Assembly (NCBI GenBank): GCA_035499295.1
Contig: DATJZG010000107.1
Location: 1 to 36,956 of the forward strand
Origin: DATJZG01 sp035499295
GTDB taxonomy: Bacteria > Myxococcota > Myxococcia > Myxococcales > Anaeromyxobacteraceae
Direction: 5' to 3'
DNA: 36,956 nucleotides
Shown here: positions 15,961 to 24,460 of the stretch, in pieces
Numbering within the stretch: position 1 is the stretch's first letter
How the letters are laid out: every line of letters begins with the position of its first letter
Made by a program: the position numbers and the translations under genes
Notes under the pieces: generated by a model
Told to the model about the DNA's origin: nothing
The model's database searches: none
What the model saw: the letters and a program-made list of their open reading frames with translations, nothing else

Positions 15961-16416
15961 TCAGAGCGCCTTGCGGTACATGAAAGCCGTCTCCTCGTAG
16001 TTCAGGGCGTCGAAGAAGGGCCAGCTCTCACGCGTGGCGAGGGCGACCATCCTCGAGCCGCGGGCGCGAGCCCACTCCTCAAAGGCGGTCAAGAGCTGGC
16101 GCCCAACCCCTTTGCGCCGCCACACGGAGCGGACCATGACCTCCTCGATCCAGGCCACCCTCCCGCTGGCGGCAAGGGTGAAGCGGTCGAAGCCCAGGCA
16201 GTAGCCGATCACGCCCGTTTCGCTCTCGGCGACGGCCAGCCAGGCGGAGGGGTCGCACAGGATGCTGTTGAGCGCGAGGCCGAACGCTCCCCGGCTCCGC
16301 CGCGCGGAAGCGGCGAAAGAATGAGTCAGATCGAAGAGATATTCACTATCGGTTGTTCTAGCGCTCCGCACGATCAGGCGCGGCAAGGGCCGGGGAGAGA
16401 CGCGGTCGAGATTCAT
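15961..16416 (-). CDS. GNAT-family N-acetyltransferase
   Basis: The product is 151 residues. The acetyl-CoA binding motif RRKGVGRQLL lies at about 115-124, preceded by VAWIEEVMVRSVWR and followed by FFDALNYEETAFMYRK, the usual GNAT motifs A and B order. The substrate is not predictable. It lies 13 bases after the membrane gene and is probably co-transcribed. A decayed piece of it recurs at about 17195-17265. Confidence 0.9.
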   Translation of the reverse strand: MNLDRVSPRPLPRLIVRSARTTDSEYLFDLTHSFAASARRSRGAFGLALNSILCDPSAWLAVAESETGVIGYCLGFDRFTLAASGRVAWIEEVMVRSVWRRKGVGRQLLTAFEEWARARGSRMVALATRESWPFFDALNYEETAFMYRKAL

Positions 16417-16429
16417 GGCGGCTCCCCGG

Positions 16430-16804
16430 CTACCCGAAGATCTCGGTGCGCGTCAGGGAGTAGACGTACGCGCCTTCGATGGAGGCGAAGGCGCAGTAGG
16501 AGACGAAGAATGCAAGGACGAAGGCCATGAGGTTGCTCCCTGCGTGGACCACCGCGAACGTCGCCGCGGCCACGACCAGGATGCGCGCCACGAAGGTCAC
16601 GCCGACGACGCCAAGCGCCGCTCGGACCTTGCGGGCGCGGCCCAGATTGCGGCGGGCGCCCTGCCGCATAAGGATGAGGGAAATGAGCGCGGTGGCACTG
16701 GAAGTCGCCGCGCCGACGAGCGCGCCGTTGCGGTACGTACCGGTGGCGAGTGCAGCGCTGACGAAGGCGATGGCCAGCGCCGTGGCAACCATGAGGTGCT
16801 TCAT
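16430..16804 (-). CDS. Small multi-TM protein (ATP synthase I-like topology)
   Basis: ATG 16804 with AAGGAAG upstream gives 124 residues: about four TM helices (LMVATALAIAFVSAALA, ALVGAATSSATALISLIL, AALGVVGVTFVARILVVAAA, LMAFVLAFFVSYCAFASI), with a basic loop RQGARRNLGRARKVR. Size and topology recall the AtpI/subunit-I group, but no ATP synthase genes are nearby, so the name is not assigned. Its decayed duplicate lies at about 17265-17560. Confidence 0.7.
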   Translation of the reverse strand: MKHLMVATALAIAFVSAALATGTYRNGALVGAATSSATALISLILMRQGARRNLGRARKVRAALGVVGVTFVARILVVAAATFAVVHAGSNLMAFVLAFFVSYCAFASIEGAYVYSLTRTEIFG

Positions 16805-17012
16805 CGGGGTCTTCCTTCTGCTGAGGCCGCATGCCGGCCTGATTGTGGGCTCAGGGTACCGGCAGCAGATGGTCCCGAGAAGCAACAGCGCTGTCACCTT
16901 GCCGACGGGAAGTGCGGCGAGCCCCGAAGTCGCGCGACCCAGCTGCGGCAAAACGGGCTCGACCTCCTGCGATCGTCGAGGGTTGAGCCGCTGAGCGGAC
17001 CCGATTCGGTGG

Positions 17013-17093
17013 CCCTGGGTCCGACGCGCATACGCTATTTTGCGTAGACCACAATTTATGGACTCTTCCGGTGTGACATTGACTCACCGCGTC
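17013..17093. repeat. 81-bp near-identical block, copy 1
   Basis: This block differs from 17659-17739 at only two of 81 positions. It contains TACGC-TATTTT-GCGTA, an inverted repeat. It lies about 210-290 bases upstream of the membrane-protein gene at 16804, and copy 2 has the same position relative to the decayed copy. It could be a promoter or operator, or a recombination site. Confidence 0.75.
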
Positions 17094-17189
17094 TCTGCCG
17101 AGCTGCACCGGCAAGCTGCGTCACGGTCCGTTTACGTGATTCCGGTACACAACCGCGCGGAAGACCGGGTCCTCGCGTTCAGTTTTCGG

Positions 17190-17658
17190 ACGATTGTGAA
17201 GAGCTGGCGCTCGACGCCCTTGCGCCGCCGCGGAGCGCACCATGCCACCCTCCCACTGGCGGGAACGAAGACGGCAAGGATGAAGCCATGAGGTTGCTCC
17301 CTGCGTGGGCCACCGCGAACGTCACCGCAGCCATGACCAGGATGCCCGCCACAAAGGTCACGCCGGTGACGCAAAGCGTCGCCCCGACCTTGCGCGGCTC
17401 AGGTTGCGGCGGACGCCATGCGACCGAGCACGGTGGCGCTGGAGACCACCGCGGATGAGACCGGCCCATGCGGCCGGACCACGGCGAACGGGCACCGATG
17501 CGAAACGACCTGTGGGACAGCTCTTGGCAAACATGAGTCGCTTCATCGGAGTCCTTCGTTCTGCTGACCGCATACCGGCCTGATTTGGCGAGCCGCGGCA
17601 GACGGCACGACTTCCTGCAATCGTCGAGGGTTGAGCCTCTGAGCGCCCGATTCGGTGT
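17190..17658 (-). pseudogene. Decayed duplicate of the GNAT/membrane-gene region
   Basis: Segment 17195-17265 matches the GNAT gene around 16085-16185. From about 17265 (GCCATGAGGTTGCTCCCTGC) the sequence follows the membrane gene from 16515 on, and 17530-17590 matches the start and upstream region of that gene (16790-16850). About 320 bases between are deleted, frames are broken and a MITE fragment sits inside. Identity by eye is about 80-85 percent, lower than in the 81-bp block beside it. Confidence 0.75.
17452..17526. repeat. MITE copy D, internal-deleted end fragment
   Basis: CGGATGAGACCGGCCCATGC through GACAGCTCTT matches the terminal part of MITE copies A-C, with a short deletion just before the TIR (ACCTGTGGGACAG). 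It interrupts the decayed duplicate of the membrane gene. Confidence 0.8.
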
Positions 17659-17739
17659 CCCTGGGTCCGACGCGCATACGCTATTTTGCGTAGACCACAA
17701 ATCATGGACTCTTCCGGTGTGACATTGACTCACCGCGTC
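17659..17739. repeat. 81-bp near-identical block, copy 2
   Basis: 79 of 81 bases identical to 17013-17093, in the same orientation. The flanking duplicate sequence is clearly less similar. Confidence 0.75.
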
Positions 17740-17979
17740 GTTGCGGCATTCACGATAGGGCTCATATTCGCCGTTCACAAGAAATGGGATGATGCAATTC
17801 TGACTGTAGCCATATGCACGCCATGCAAGACCTCCTTGCCATGATGCTCTTCCTGCACCGGCACATTCCTTCACCATCACATCGTCGATCGTCACGTGCG
17901 ATGGATCGGCTCGTAGCCGCTCAGCAATCTTGTCGACCGTCTTCCCGACGACGGGTCCAACCAGGGAGAGGTCGAGCAC
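17740..17979 (-). pseudogene. Fragment of an unrecognised protein
   Basis: From a GTG at 17979 the frame reads VLDLSLVGPVVGKTVDKIAE, then SHVTIDDVMVKECAG, ASWQGGLAWRAYGYSQNC and FLVNGEYEPYRECRN, which has protein-like composition. The same frame is open upstream (KLPAQETVHLDGNS) to a stop near 18083, so the start is uncertain. At 17740 it runs into the 81-bp repeat, so the C-terminus is missing. No family is recognised. Confidence 0.45.
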
Positions 17980-19015
17980 CGAATTCCCGTCCAGATGAAC
18001 AGTCTCTTGAGCAGGCAGTTTGGCCGAGGATACCCTGGACGGTACTGCCTGTTGCGAAGCTGACGCCCTCCGGAAAGACCATTAGTGAAATTTGTCGCCC
18101 CCATACGGTTCACGTTTTCAGAATGAATCGCTCACGACGTTTGACCAGGGCGGCAAGACGCCCCGTCCGAGCCAGCCGCGCCAACCCATCAGTAGCTGGG
18201 ATGATGGCTTCGGTGAAGAGTCGACCACGTCGGCACGGGCGCGGATTCGAACCGATCCGTCATCATTGTCATTGCGGGACAGCGCATTGGGGGGCGACCG
18301 GCGCGAGGCGGCGCCATCGCTCATCAGTGAACCGGAGTCCCCTGCCTCTCTGTTGCTTCCGGAGCACCAGCGCCCCTCCTCCGCTGGGCTGTGGCCGTTC
18401 GGGTGGCAGCACCGTGGACACGACAAGGCACGCCCCCTCTGCCCTGACCGGCGAGAAAGGTGGTCAGGTGCGCGAAACGTCAAGGCGCGAATCCGATTGC
18501 TGCCGTTCCTGGCTCGGGCGTGTCTGTTACCTCGCTATGTCTCACGAACCGTCGACTATGAGCAGCTGCTGCCCACTTCGTGAGCGCCTGAGACCGGGTG
18601 GAACCCTGCGAGCAACGCCACCGTCATCGGCGATCCGCGGATCCGCACCCGCGCCGCCACCAACTGCTGCTCTCAATCTGGTCTGCTTCTGACGAGCAGG
18701 AATCTCCGAAGCACCGAACCGTCTCCCGGCAAGCACCACGGTGATCAGCACCGTGTGAGCACCTGGGGATGGGGAATCCACCCCGCTCGCAGGTCCGTCC
18801 TGCTCGCTCGATGCCGCCCGTCGCAGGAGCGTTTTCGCACCCGGCCAGGCCACAGCAACCTGACAGGCACCGAGCGTGTCTTCAATTTCCAAAGAGCTTC
18901 TCGTTGCCACTCTTCCTCGGTCGCTGGAAAGCGCGGTTTTCCCGGCGGGATCCGGGTGATTTCCACATTAGGGGGGGGGGCCGTCGTTGGTGTTGGTACG
19001 GACACCGCTAAAACC
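17980..19015. other. About 1 kb with no supportable gene
   Basis: It contains a 25-base relic of the MITE interior at about 18147-18171 (GGCGGCAAGACGCC) and, at about 18800-18965, a stretch similar to 25262-25395 in the same orientation (CGCCCGTCGCAG-AGCG, CCGGCCAGGCC, GAAAGCGCGG). A run of ten G residues lies at 18971-18980. No open frame shows a motif or a good start. Confidence 0.5.
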
Positions 19016-19669
19016 CTACTGCTTCATCTTTAGGATCTTCGACGGGGTCGGGGGCGGAGCCGGCTTGAGAGCCGGTTTGACTGGCCGCGGAGCCGACTTG
19101 GCCGCGCCCTCGGCGTCGTCGACATTTGCCTTATCCCAGTCAGCCTGCGCCTGCCTGTCGTCATTCTCGCCCTCCTGCTTGAGCTGGCGGGCGTTCACCT
19201 CGTCGCGGGAGGCGTCGGCCGTATGCTTGCTGGCGTCGGCGGTGAGGGAGGCGGCAACAGTGGGCTGGTCCTTCACGATAACCGCTGCCTTGTTGAGCTC
19301 GGTGGCATCCTGCCGAGCATGGGCAGCGGAGGCCTCCAGGTTACGTGCCTCGGCTAGCTTCTTGTACGCCTCGTTCCACAGGCGCCGTGCCTCCTGGCGC
19401 AGCTTGAACGCTTCTTGGCGCCTCCCGTCGGCCTTCAGGATCTTCAGCGCCTGGGCGTTCAGGATCGCGGCATCGCGCTCGTCCTCGGCCGCCTTCAGCT
19501 CGTTGTCACCGATCTGGGTGAGCATGCTCTGGACGGCAGCCCGCAGATGTTGCGCCTGCGTTTCTAGCCCTCTTGCCTGGGCGAAGAGCTTGTCGGCAGC
19601 CGGATCGGCCCGCGCGGCCCCTGCTGCCAGGGACGCTGCGAGTAACAGTAGACTAATGGTCGTTCGCAT
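19016..19669 (-). CDS. Periplasmic coiled-coil protein, Ala/Lys-rich
   Basis: ATG 19669 has GGAG nine bases upstream and gives 217 residues. A signal peptide is clear (MRTTISLLLLAASLAAGAARA, cleaved before DPAAD). The mature part is a long heptad-like helix rich in Ala, Glu, Lys and Gln from about 25 to 185 (ARGLETQAQHLRAAVQ, LKIL, EARRLWNEAYKKLAEARNL). A proline-rich tail, RPVKPALKPAPPPTPS, closes it. No known family; an envelope structural or chaperone-like role is possible. The 5' leader contains a strong hairpin at 19865. Confidence 0.8.
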   Translation of the reverse strand: MRTTISLLLLAASLAAGAARADPAADKLFAQARGLETQAQHLRAAVQSMLTQIGDNELKAAEDERDAAILNAQALKILKADGRRQEAFKLRQEARRLWNEAYKKLAEARNLEASAAHARQDATELNKAAVIVKDQPTVAASLTADASKHTADASRDEVNARQLKQEGENDDRQAQADWDKANVDDAEGAAKSAPRPVKPALKPAPPPTPSKILKMKQ

Positions 19670-20117
19670 TGTTCTTTTCTCCTTCTGAACACGAATTCCG
19701 GGGTCCCTCCACCACACAAGCAAGGGACGAAGGGGGCGACGTGGCTGCGGCTTTACCTTCCGGGAGAACTGCAATGCTGACTGTGCACTCAAACTCATGC
19801 CGTTGTCCGCTCGGGTCTGGTTCAGCAAATGGCGACCCCCGATAGCCAGGAACCCCGGAGGTACCTGGCCCCGATGTACCCTCGGGGCCAGCGATCTCTG
19901 TGCCGCAAGGGCCACGCTCCAGCCGTGCTACGAGCTCTTAAGAGAGAATGAGAGGCTTCGCGAGTGAAGGGGGCGAGATATGTCACCGAAAATGCCGCCG
20001 GGAAGCCCGCGCCTTCAGGCGTCGGGAGGAACGTCGGCCTGGTGATACGCTCTCAAGCAACTCCAGAATGGATTAGGTACCTACGTGCTGTGTACTGCGA
20101 CCGGATGCATACCCCGC
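19670..20117. other. Leader/intergenic region between divergent genes
   Basis: About 450 bases, including the upstream region of the periplasmic protein gene on the minus strand and the left end of the IS605-type element on the right. Apart from the hairpin at 19865-19891 I see no defined feature and no supportable gene. Confidence 0.4.
19865..19891 (-). promoter_or_regulatory. Strong hairpin with a competing alternative stem
   Basis: CTGGCCCCGA and TCGGGGCCAG form a perfect 10-bp stem with a 7-base loop. A second pairing, GAGG-TAC at 19858-19864 with GTACCCTC at 19876-19883, overlaps it and would be mutually exclusive. It could act as an attenuator in the leader of the 19669 gene; this is inference. 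Confidence 0.35.
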
Positions 20118-20450
20118 GTGGAGTACAAGAGCAGTCGGAACATCGTCTTTTCGTGTCAGTACCATGTTGTCTGGTGTCCGAAGTACCGGCGCCAGGTCCT
20201 CGTCCATGGCGTGGAGAAGCTCCTGAAGAGGACCCTTCCGGAGGTGGCAGTCGCGGAGCGTCAGGCCGAGCTGATAGAACTCGAGGTGATGCCAGACCAC
20301 GTGCACGCGCTTGTGGAGGTCCATCCGCAGTATGGCATCCATCGGCTCGTGAAGACCCATGAAGGGTAGGAGCTGGCGCGCGCTTCGCGCCGAGTTCCCG
20401 TGGCTGAAGAGCTTCCAACGCTCTGGACTAACAGCGACTTCGTATTACGG
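20118..20450 (+). pseudogene. IS605-type TnpA (Y1 HUH transposase), frameshifted and cut by an inversion
   Basis: GTG 20118 gives MEYKSSRNIVFSCQYHVVWCPKYRR, a typical TnpA start. MPDHVHALVEV is the HUH motif; GIHRLVK follows. A frameshift near 20358 moves to GRSWRALRAEFPWLKS and another returns to LPTLWTNSDFV. The protein then stops matching at about 20450; its C-terminal helix lies inverted at 20572-20637. The missing piece rejoins if that 187-bp segment is turned round. Confidence 0.82.
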
Positions 20451-20637
20451 CACCGCGTTGTAAATGTGCCCCACGGCCCGCAGCCGGGTGGCGAGGATCT
20501 TTCCTCGGCCGTCGTGGTCTGGAGCGGAAACTCCGCGATGAAGCTGTCGGTCTTAGCGGGGGCATCGGCTTTCAAACGTTCTTCTGGTTCTCGATGTGCT
20601 GCTTCATCACAGCAAGCGGCGCGACGCTCACCGTTGC
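20450..20637 (-). mobile_element. Inverted segment carrying tnpA C-terminus and tnpB N-terminus
   Basis: On the minus strand 20637-20572 reads ATVSVAPLAVMKQHIENQKN V then TGA, the conserved end of IS605 TnpA. Further along the same strand, FIAEFPLQTTTAEER and, after a frameshift, LATRLRAVGHIYNAV resembles the N-terminus of a TnpB-type protein. When reversed, the first piece continues the plus-strand tnpA (WTNSDFV) and the second continues into LGEALRVLDLMRES at 20638. The breakpoints lie near 20450 and 20637; the exact base is ambiguous by one or two because both carry GC. Confidence 0.75.
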
Positions 20638-21150
20638 TCGGTGAAGCCCTGCGCGTTCTCGACCTCATGCGGGAGTCGAAGAGTGGCAGGTCGCCCGGGC
20701 GCTCTGCCAAGACCCAGTAGGGCGAGCGGCGCACCGCCTTCAAGACGGTGCGGGCGTGGTTCGACTTCAAGTCGTCCATGACGGACCGCTACGCCATCCA
20801 GTGCAAGAACACTGGATCCGAGAGCACTTGGGCGCGGACGAGACCCAGAAGGTCGCGCTGCGAGCCTTCCAGGCCGTCGAGCAGTACGCCCTGGGCGTGC
20901 GTGGGCAGCCGCACTTCCAGCGCACCACCGAGTTCGACTCCATCGAGGGAAAGAAGAACAGCGCCGGCCTGCGGTTCAAGGCCGGGGCGCTGGAGTAGTT
21001 CGGCCTGCGGTTGCCGATCCTCTCGACCCGGTGGACCGCAACGCGTGGCAAGCGGAAGCGTTGAGCCGGTCGACCAAGTTCTGTCCTCCGCCGCCGGGTT
21101 CGCGGCGGGACCGCGCTGGTATCTCCAGCTCGTTGCAGGCGGGACAGCAC
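20638..21150 (+). pseudogene. TnpB-like protein, fragmented
   Basis: LGEALRVLDLMRESK begins directly at the inversion breakpoint. GERRTAFKTVRAWFDF, IREHLGADETQKVALRAFQA VEQYALG, SIEGKKNSAGLRFKAGALE and a last RWYLQLVAGG follow in different frames, with a TAG and several frameshifts. The order is that of the N-terminal third of TnpB proteins of this subtype. RuvC motifs and zinc ribbon are absent; the remainder was lost before 21352, where the replication genes start. Confidence 0.65.
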
Positions 21151-21351
21151 GCGATGCTGCTCTTCTTCCAGGCCAAAACTGCTTCCTGCTCCAGCTTGGG
21201 TACCCTCATTCGGGCCACAGAGGGTGTGCCGTGTAGAGAAGGCCGGGCGCGCCGCACGAAGTGTCAGAGCTGTGAAGTACACAGGAGAAGAAGGGGCGGT
21301 ACCGCGCCAACGGTCCGCCCCGAGAAGCGGGCACCTGAGGGGAGGCACCCG

Positions 21352-22893
21352 ATGAGTGGCAGTATATCCACGCCATCTGACATCTCGCTGGCTGTGCGAG
21401 TCCCTCGCGAGCTACCCCATAGTCTCGAGGCGGAACAGGCAGTGCTGGGAGCGCTCCTCATTGACGAGCGCGCCTTCAGCTTGGTCCGGGATCGCCTCTC
21501 GTCCAACGACTTCTACCTGTGCGCGCACCAGCTGATCTATGCGGCTTGTGCGGAGCTATCAGAGAACGGTCAACCCCTAGACCCAGTCCTGGTGCACCAA
21601 CTGCTCGAAGGAAAAGGTCTTCTCGGTACGGCGGTTCCGCGCGATCTTCCCTTCGCTCTCGCCAAATCGCTGGGAACCGCAGCCAACGTGGAGCACTACG
21701 CGCGCACGGTGATCGATCTCGCTGATGTCCGGCGTATCCAGTGTGCGGCCCAGGAGGTGCTAAGTCGCGGCTATCAGGCTGGGGCGGATGTCCCGAGTTA
21801 CCTGGCTGAGAGCAACCGGAGCCTCCTTGCCATCCTGGAAAGACGACCGGCCACGACGCGCCTCAAGGAGCGCATTCGTCCCGTCGGTCTGAGCTGGCTC
21901 GACACGCGGCCAGCACCGCTTCCTTGCCTGCTGCGCTACGGAGATCGGGGTTTTCTGCCGCGCGGCCTCGTGGGAATGGTCGCAGGCGCCGGCGGGCTCG
22001 GGAAAACCTTTGCCTTGGTGGACCTGGCGCTCGCTGTCGCGACTGGTGGGGGATGGCTGGGCACGTTCCAGTCGGAAAGGCCGGGACGTGTGCTGCTGCT
22101 GCTCGGGGAAGAGGACCAGGCCGAGGTGCGTCGCCGTGTCTACTATGCTGCGCAAGCGCGCGGAATGGACGACAGGGATCGCGAGCTGATCGCGAGTAAC
22201 CTCTATGCGCTCGGCATGCGTGGTGAGTCGGTAGCGCTCATTCGGTCTGCACACGAGGTCACCGCGGCCCGTGGCGATATGGCAAGCATCCACGACGTCG
22301 AAACGGACTTCGCACGCGATCTACGAACCATTCTCGAGGAACGCGGCCCCTGGGATCTGGTCGTTCTCGACCCCGTCTCACGCCTAGCCGCAAGCGACAC
22401 GGAAATCGACAATAGCGCGGCCACCCGGTTCATCGAGTGCCTGGAAAGGCTCGCGCGGGTTCCCGGTGCCCCGTTTCTCATGGTGGCGCACCACACCTCG
22501 CAGTCTTCAAGGCAGACCATCCTCGCGGGCGGCTCTTCGGACGCCACCGCAGCCCGCGGTGTAACGGGCCTCACGGACGGGCCGCGCTGGACCGCGGTTC
22601 TTGAACCGGTGACCGCACCAACGAAGCCACCGACTGTGCTCAAGGGGCTGCTCCGGCTTCGCGAAGTGAAGCGCAACAGTACCGAAGAGATCGAACCTGT
22701 CTACGTGAAGCGCGGGGAGGAGGGCGCCTTGTTCCCGGCCTCGGCAGAGGAGGTAGAGAGCTACCGCCAGGAGGCCAGGCGCAGCGCCGAGCGTGACAAC
22801 GGGGTATCGGCGACACCTTCAGCCAATGGAAGTCCCACCAAGAAGGGGTGTGGGTACCATTTCGAAGCGCCCAATCGAAAGGACTGGGAGTGA
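21352..22893 (+). CDS. Replicative helicase: DnaB N-domain fused to RepA-type AAA ATPase
   Basis: ATG 21352 has GGGGAGG upstream and gives 513 residues. Residues about 20-115 match the DnaB N-terminal domain (PHSLEAEQAVLGALLIDERA, FYLCAHQLIYAACAEL, DPVLVHQLLEGKG). Residues about 185-430 are a RecA-like ATPase closer to plasmid RepA/AAA_25 than to DnaB: Walker A GAGGLGKTF, LLLLGEEDQAEVRRRVYYAA, Walker B DLVVLDPVSRL, then LMVAHHTSQ. This is the helicase of iteron-plasmid replication, here with the primase/loader-interacting DnaB-N. It is followed after 3 bases by a probable initiator gene and then iterons, so the three form a replication module. Intact and with good motifs. Confidence 0.87.
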   Translation: MSGSISTPSDISLAVRVPRELPHSLEAEQAVLGALLIDERAFSLVRDRLSSNDFYLCAHQLIYAACAELSENGQPLDPVLVHQLLEGKGLLGTAVPRDLPFALAKSLGTAANVEHYARTVIDLADVRRIQCAAQEVLSRGYQAGADVPSYLAESNRSLLAILERRPATTRLKERIRPVGLSWLDTRPAPLPCLLRYGDRGFLPRGLVGMVAGAGGLGKTFALVDLALAVATGGGWLGTFQSERPGRVLLLLGEEDQAEVRRRVYYAAQARGMDDRDRELIASNLYALGMRGESVALIRSAHEVTAARGDMASIHDVETDFARDLRTILEERGPWDLVVLDPVSRLAASDTEIDNSAATRFIECLERLARVPGAPFLMVAHHTSQSSRQTILAGGSSDATAARGVTGLTDGPRWTAVLEPVTAPTKPPTVLKGLLRLREVKRNSTEEIEPVYVKRGEEGALFPASAEEVESYRQEARRSAERDNGVSATPSANGSPTKKGCGYHFEAPNRKDWE

Positions 22894-22896
22894 CCC

Positions 22897-24408
22897 ATGT
22901 CGGATTCGCCCGGGGCCAACCAACAGACCATCGCAGACAGATGGAGCAGCGAAGGCCTTGCACTCGAGGAAACTCGCGAGCTGCTCAAGGAACAGAATGA
23001 GCCTGGTGCCGACGCCGAAAGGGCCCTGCAAGCTGCCGTGGCAAGGTACCTGGCGGCTGCGCGCGCTGTGCTTGCCCCACCTGGTGCTTCCATCTCATTG
23101 GAGAATCGGGAGCGCAACATGCACCCCTCCGATGCCGCCGCCGCGAACTTTCTCGCCGGGCTAGGCGAGGAGGGTTCGGCGCTCCGCGCTATTGCGGCGG
23201 AAGCCGCAGATTCATGGCGTAAGAAAGCAAGGAAGGCATGGCTCCTCTTCACGCAACAGCGGGAGCTCCCTGGTATGGTGCCAGAGTCGCAGTCCTGGGC
23301 AAAATGGGAGGCACCGGATCGTTGGCAAAAGCGCTTCGCGTCCTACCTCGCAGCCGCACTGTGGCAGGGCGAAGTGCGCTCTCAGATTCAAGCGGCCCGC
23401 GAGCAGCAGCAGAAGCAAACGCCACAGCAGGCTGCCCAGCTCTCGTGTCTGTTCGTGGAGGACGTGAAGACCGTTTACTTGAATCCAGACAATACTGTCT
23501 TTGTGCGCGACCAAGGCGAAGGTCGCGCATCGGCACGTATTATCGACCCCAACGGGAAAATGCTGGCAGAGACACCGGTGCTCTACGCGGAACATATTAT
23601 CGGTGCGCAGCGCGGAGTCCGTGTGTTTGGCTCCTACCTGGGCCATCGTGCTCTGCGTCAGATCCCCGACGCTGTGTGGCGTCGTCACTGCGCCGGCTGT
23701 CGCGATTATCAGGATCTTCACTTCCACGGACTGGAAGGCTTTCGCGAATGGCTCGGCTCGAAAGCCAAGAGCCAGGACCGAGAGGTACTCGAGTTGCTGC
23801 ACGCCGGACAGGTCTTTCGTCGCACTTGGGGGAGGGTCGACAATGGCCGGCCCGATCGCGAGATCGCTGGCCTGTGGACTTTCATCCGCGACGACGGCGC
23901 GACCGGAAGAGGGAGGAGCGCGAAACTCATCCTCAGCGTCGGGCCCTACCTACGTCCATTTTTCGTTCGGGATATGCTCGATGAGAACGAGGACCGCCTG
24001 ATGATGCCCATGCCGCCGCTACCGCCGCGGGTCGGGTCACCCAATCTGTGGGCACCGCAGGCGAGCCTCCAGCTCGGACTAGTGCGCTTTTTTGTTTGTG
24101 AACGTGCTCAGATGGTCAAATACGGTGGCGCTCTCGCCAAGCCCGACTTCCTCGACGCCTTGGCTGCTGCGCACCACCTCCCTCGTCGGCATCGACCGCG
24201 CGTCTTGGATCGTTGGCTGCAAGACGGAGACGACGGGCCCGCTATGCTCCAGCTCATCGAACGGGACCGATACCACCTGGCCGACAACGAACTCTACGGC
24301 CCCGCGCGCCGTGCGATTGATGCTACTGCTCGCCTCTTCTTGCGCCGTAGCGAGGCCGGCAAAAGGGCAGCAGCCAGGCCACATCGACAGCGACGTCGCT
24401 CCCCATGA
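22897..24408 (+). CDS. Probable replication initiator, 503 residues, unrecognised family
   Basis: ATG 22897 has GGGAG upstream and is 3 bases beyond the helicase stop. No domain is recognised. Residues about 1-190 are helical and Gln/Glu-rich (QIQAAREQQQKQTPQQAAQL). From about 190 there is mixed beta/alpha sequence with LSCLFVEDVKTVYLNPDNTV, HCAGCRDYQDLHFHGLEGFR and DREIAGLWTFIRDDG. The last 100 residues are basic and helical (RRHRPRVLDRWLQDGDDG, RRSEAGKRAAARPHRQRRR), suitable for DNA binding. Position between a RepA-like helicase and an iteron cluster suggests an initiator that binds those repeats. This is inference from context; a phage-like structural role is less likely. Confidence 0.7.
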   Translation: MSDSPGANQQTIADRWSSEGLALEETRELLKEQNEPGADAERALQAAVARYLAAARAVLAPPGASISLENRERNMHPSDAAAANFLAGLGEEGSALRAIAAEAADSWRKKARKAWLLFTQQRELPGMVPESQSWAKWEAPDRWQKRFASYLAAALWQGEVRSQIQAAREQQQKQTPQQAAQLSCLFVEDVKTVYLNPDNTVFVRDQGEGRASARIIDPNGKMLAETPVLYAEHIIGAQRGVRVFGSYLGHRALRQIPDAVWRRHCAGCRDYQDLHFHGLEGFREWLGSKAKSQDREVLELLHAGQVFRRTWGRVDNGRPDREIAGLWTFIRDDGATGRGRSAKLILSVGPYLRPFFVRDMLDENEDRLMMPMPPLPPRVGSPNLWAPQASLQLGLVRFFVCERAQMVKYGGALAKPDFLDALAAAHHLPRRHRPRVLDRWLQDGDDGPAMLQLIERDRYHLADNELYGPARRAIDATARLFLRRSEAGKRAAARPHRQRRRSP

Positions 24409-24460
24409 CTCTCCCAGCCATGCCTCCCCCCAAATCAGTGAGTCGGCCCCCGTTTTGGTC

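Noticed and set aside
18240..18262. GGATTCGAACC, like the T-loop of a tRNA on the minus strand
   Set aside because: The flanking bases do not form a T-stem or an acceptor stem, and no D- or anticodon arm can be placed.
18092..18583. A 163-codon frame on the plus strand
   Set aside because: Low-complexity, Ser/Arg-rich composition without a motif; likely chance.
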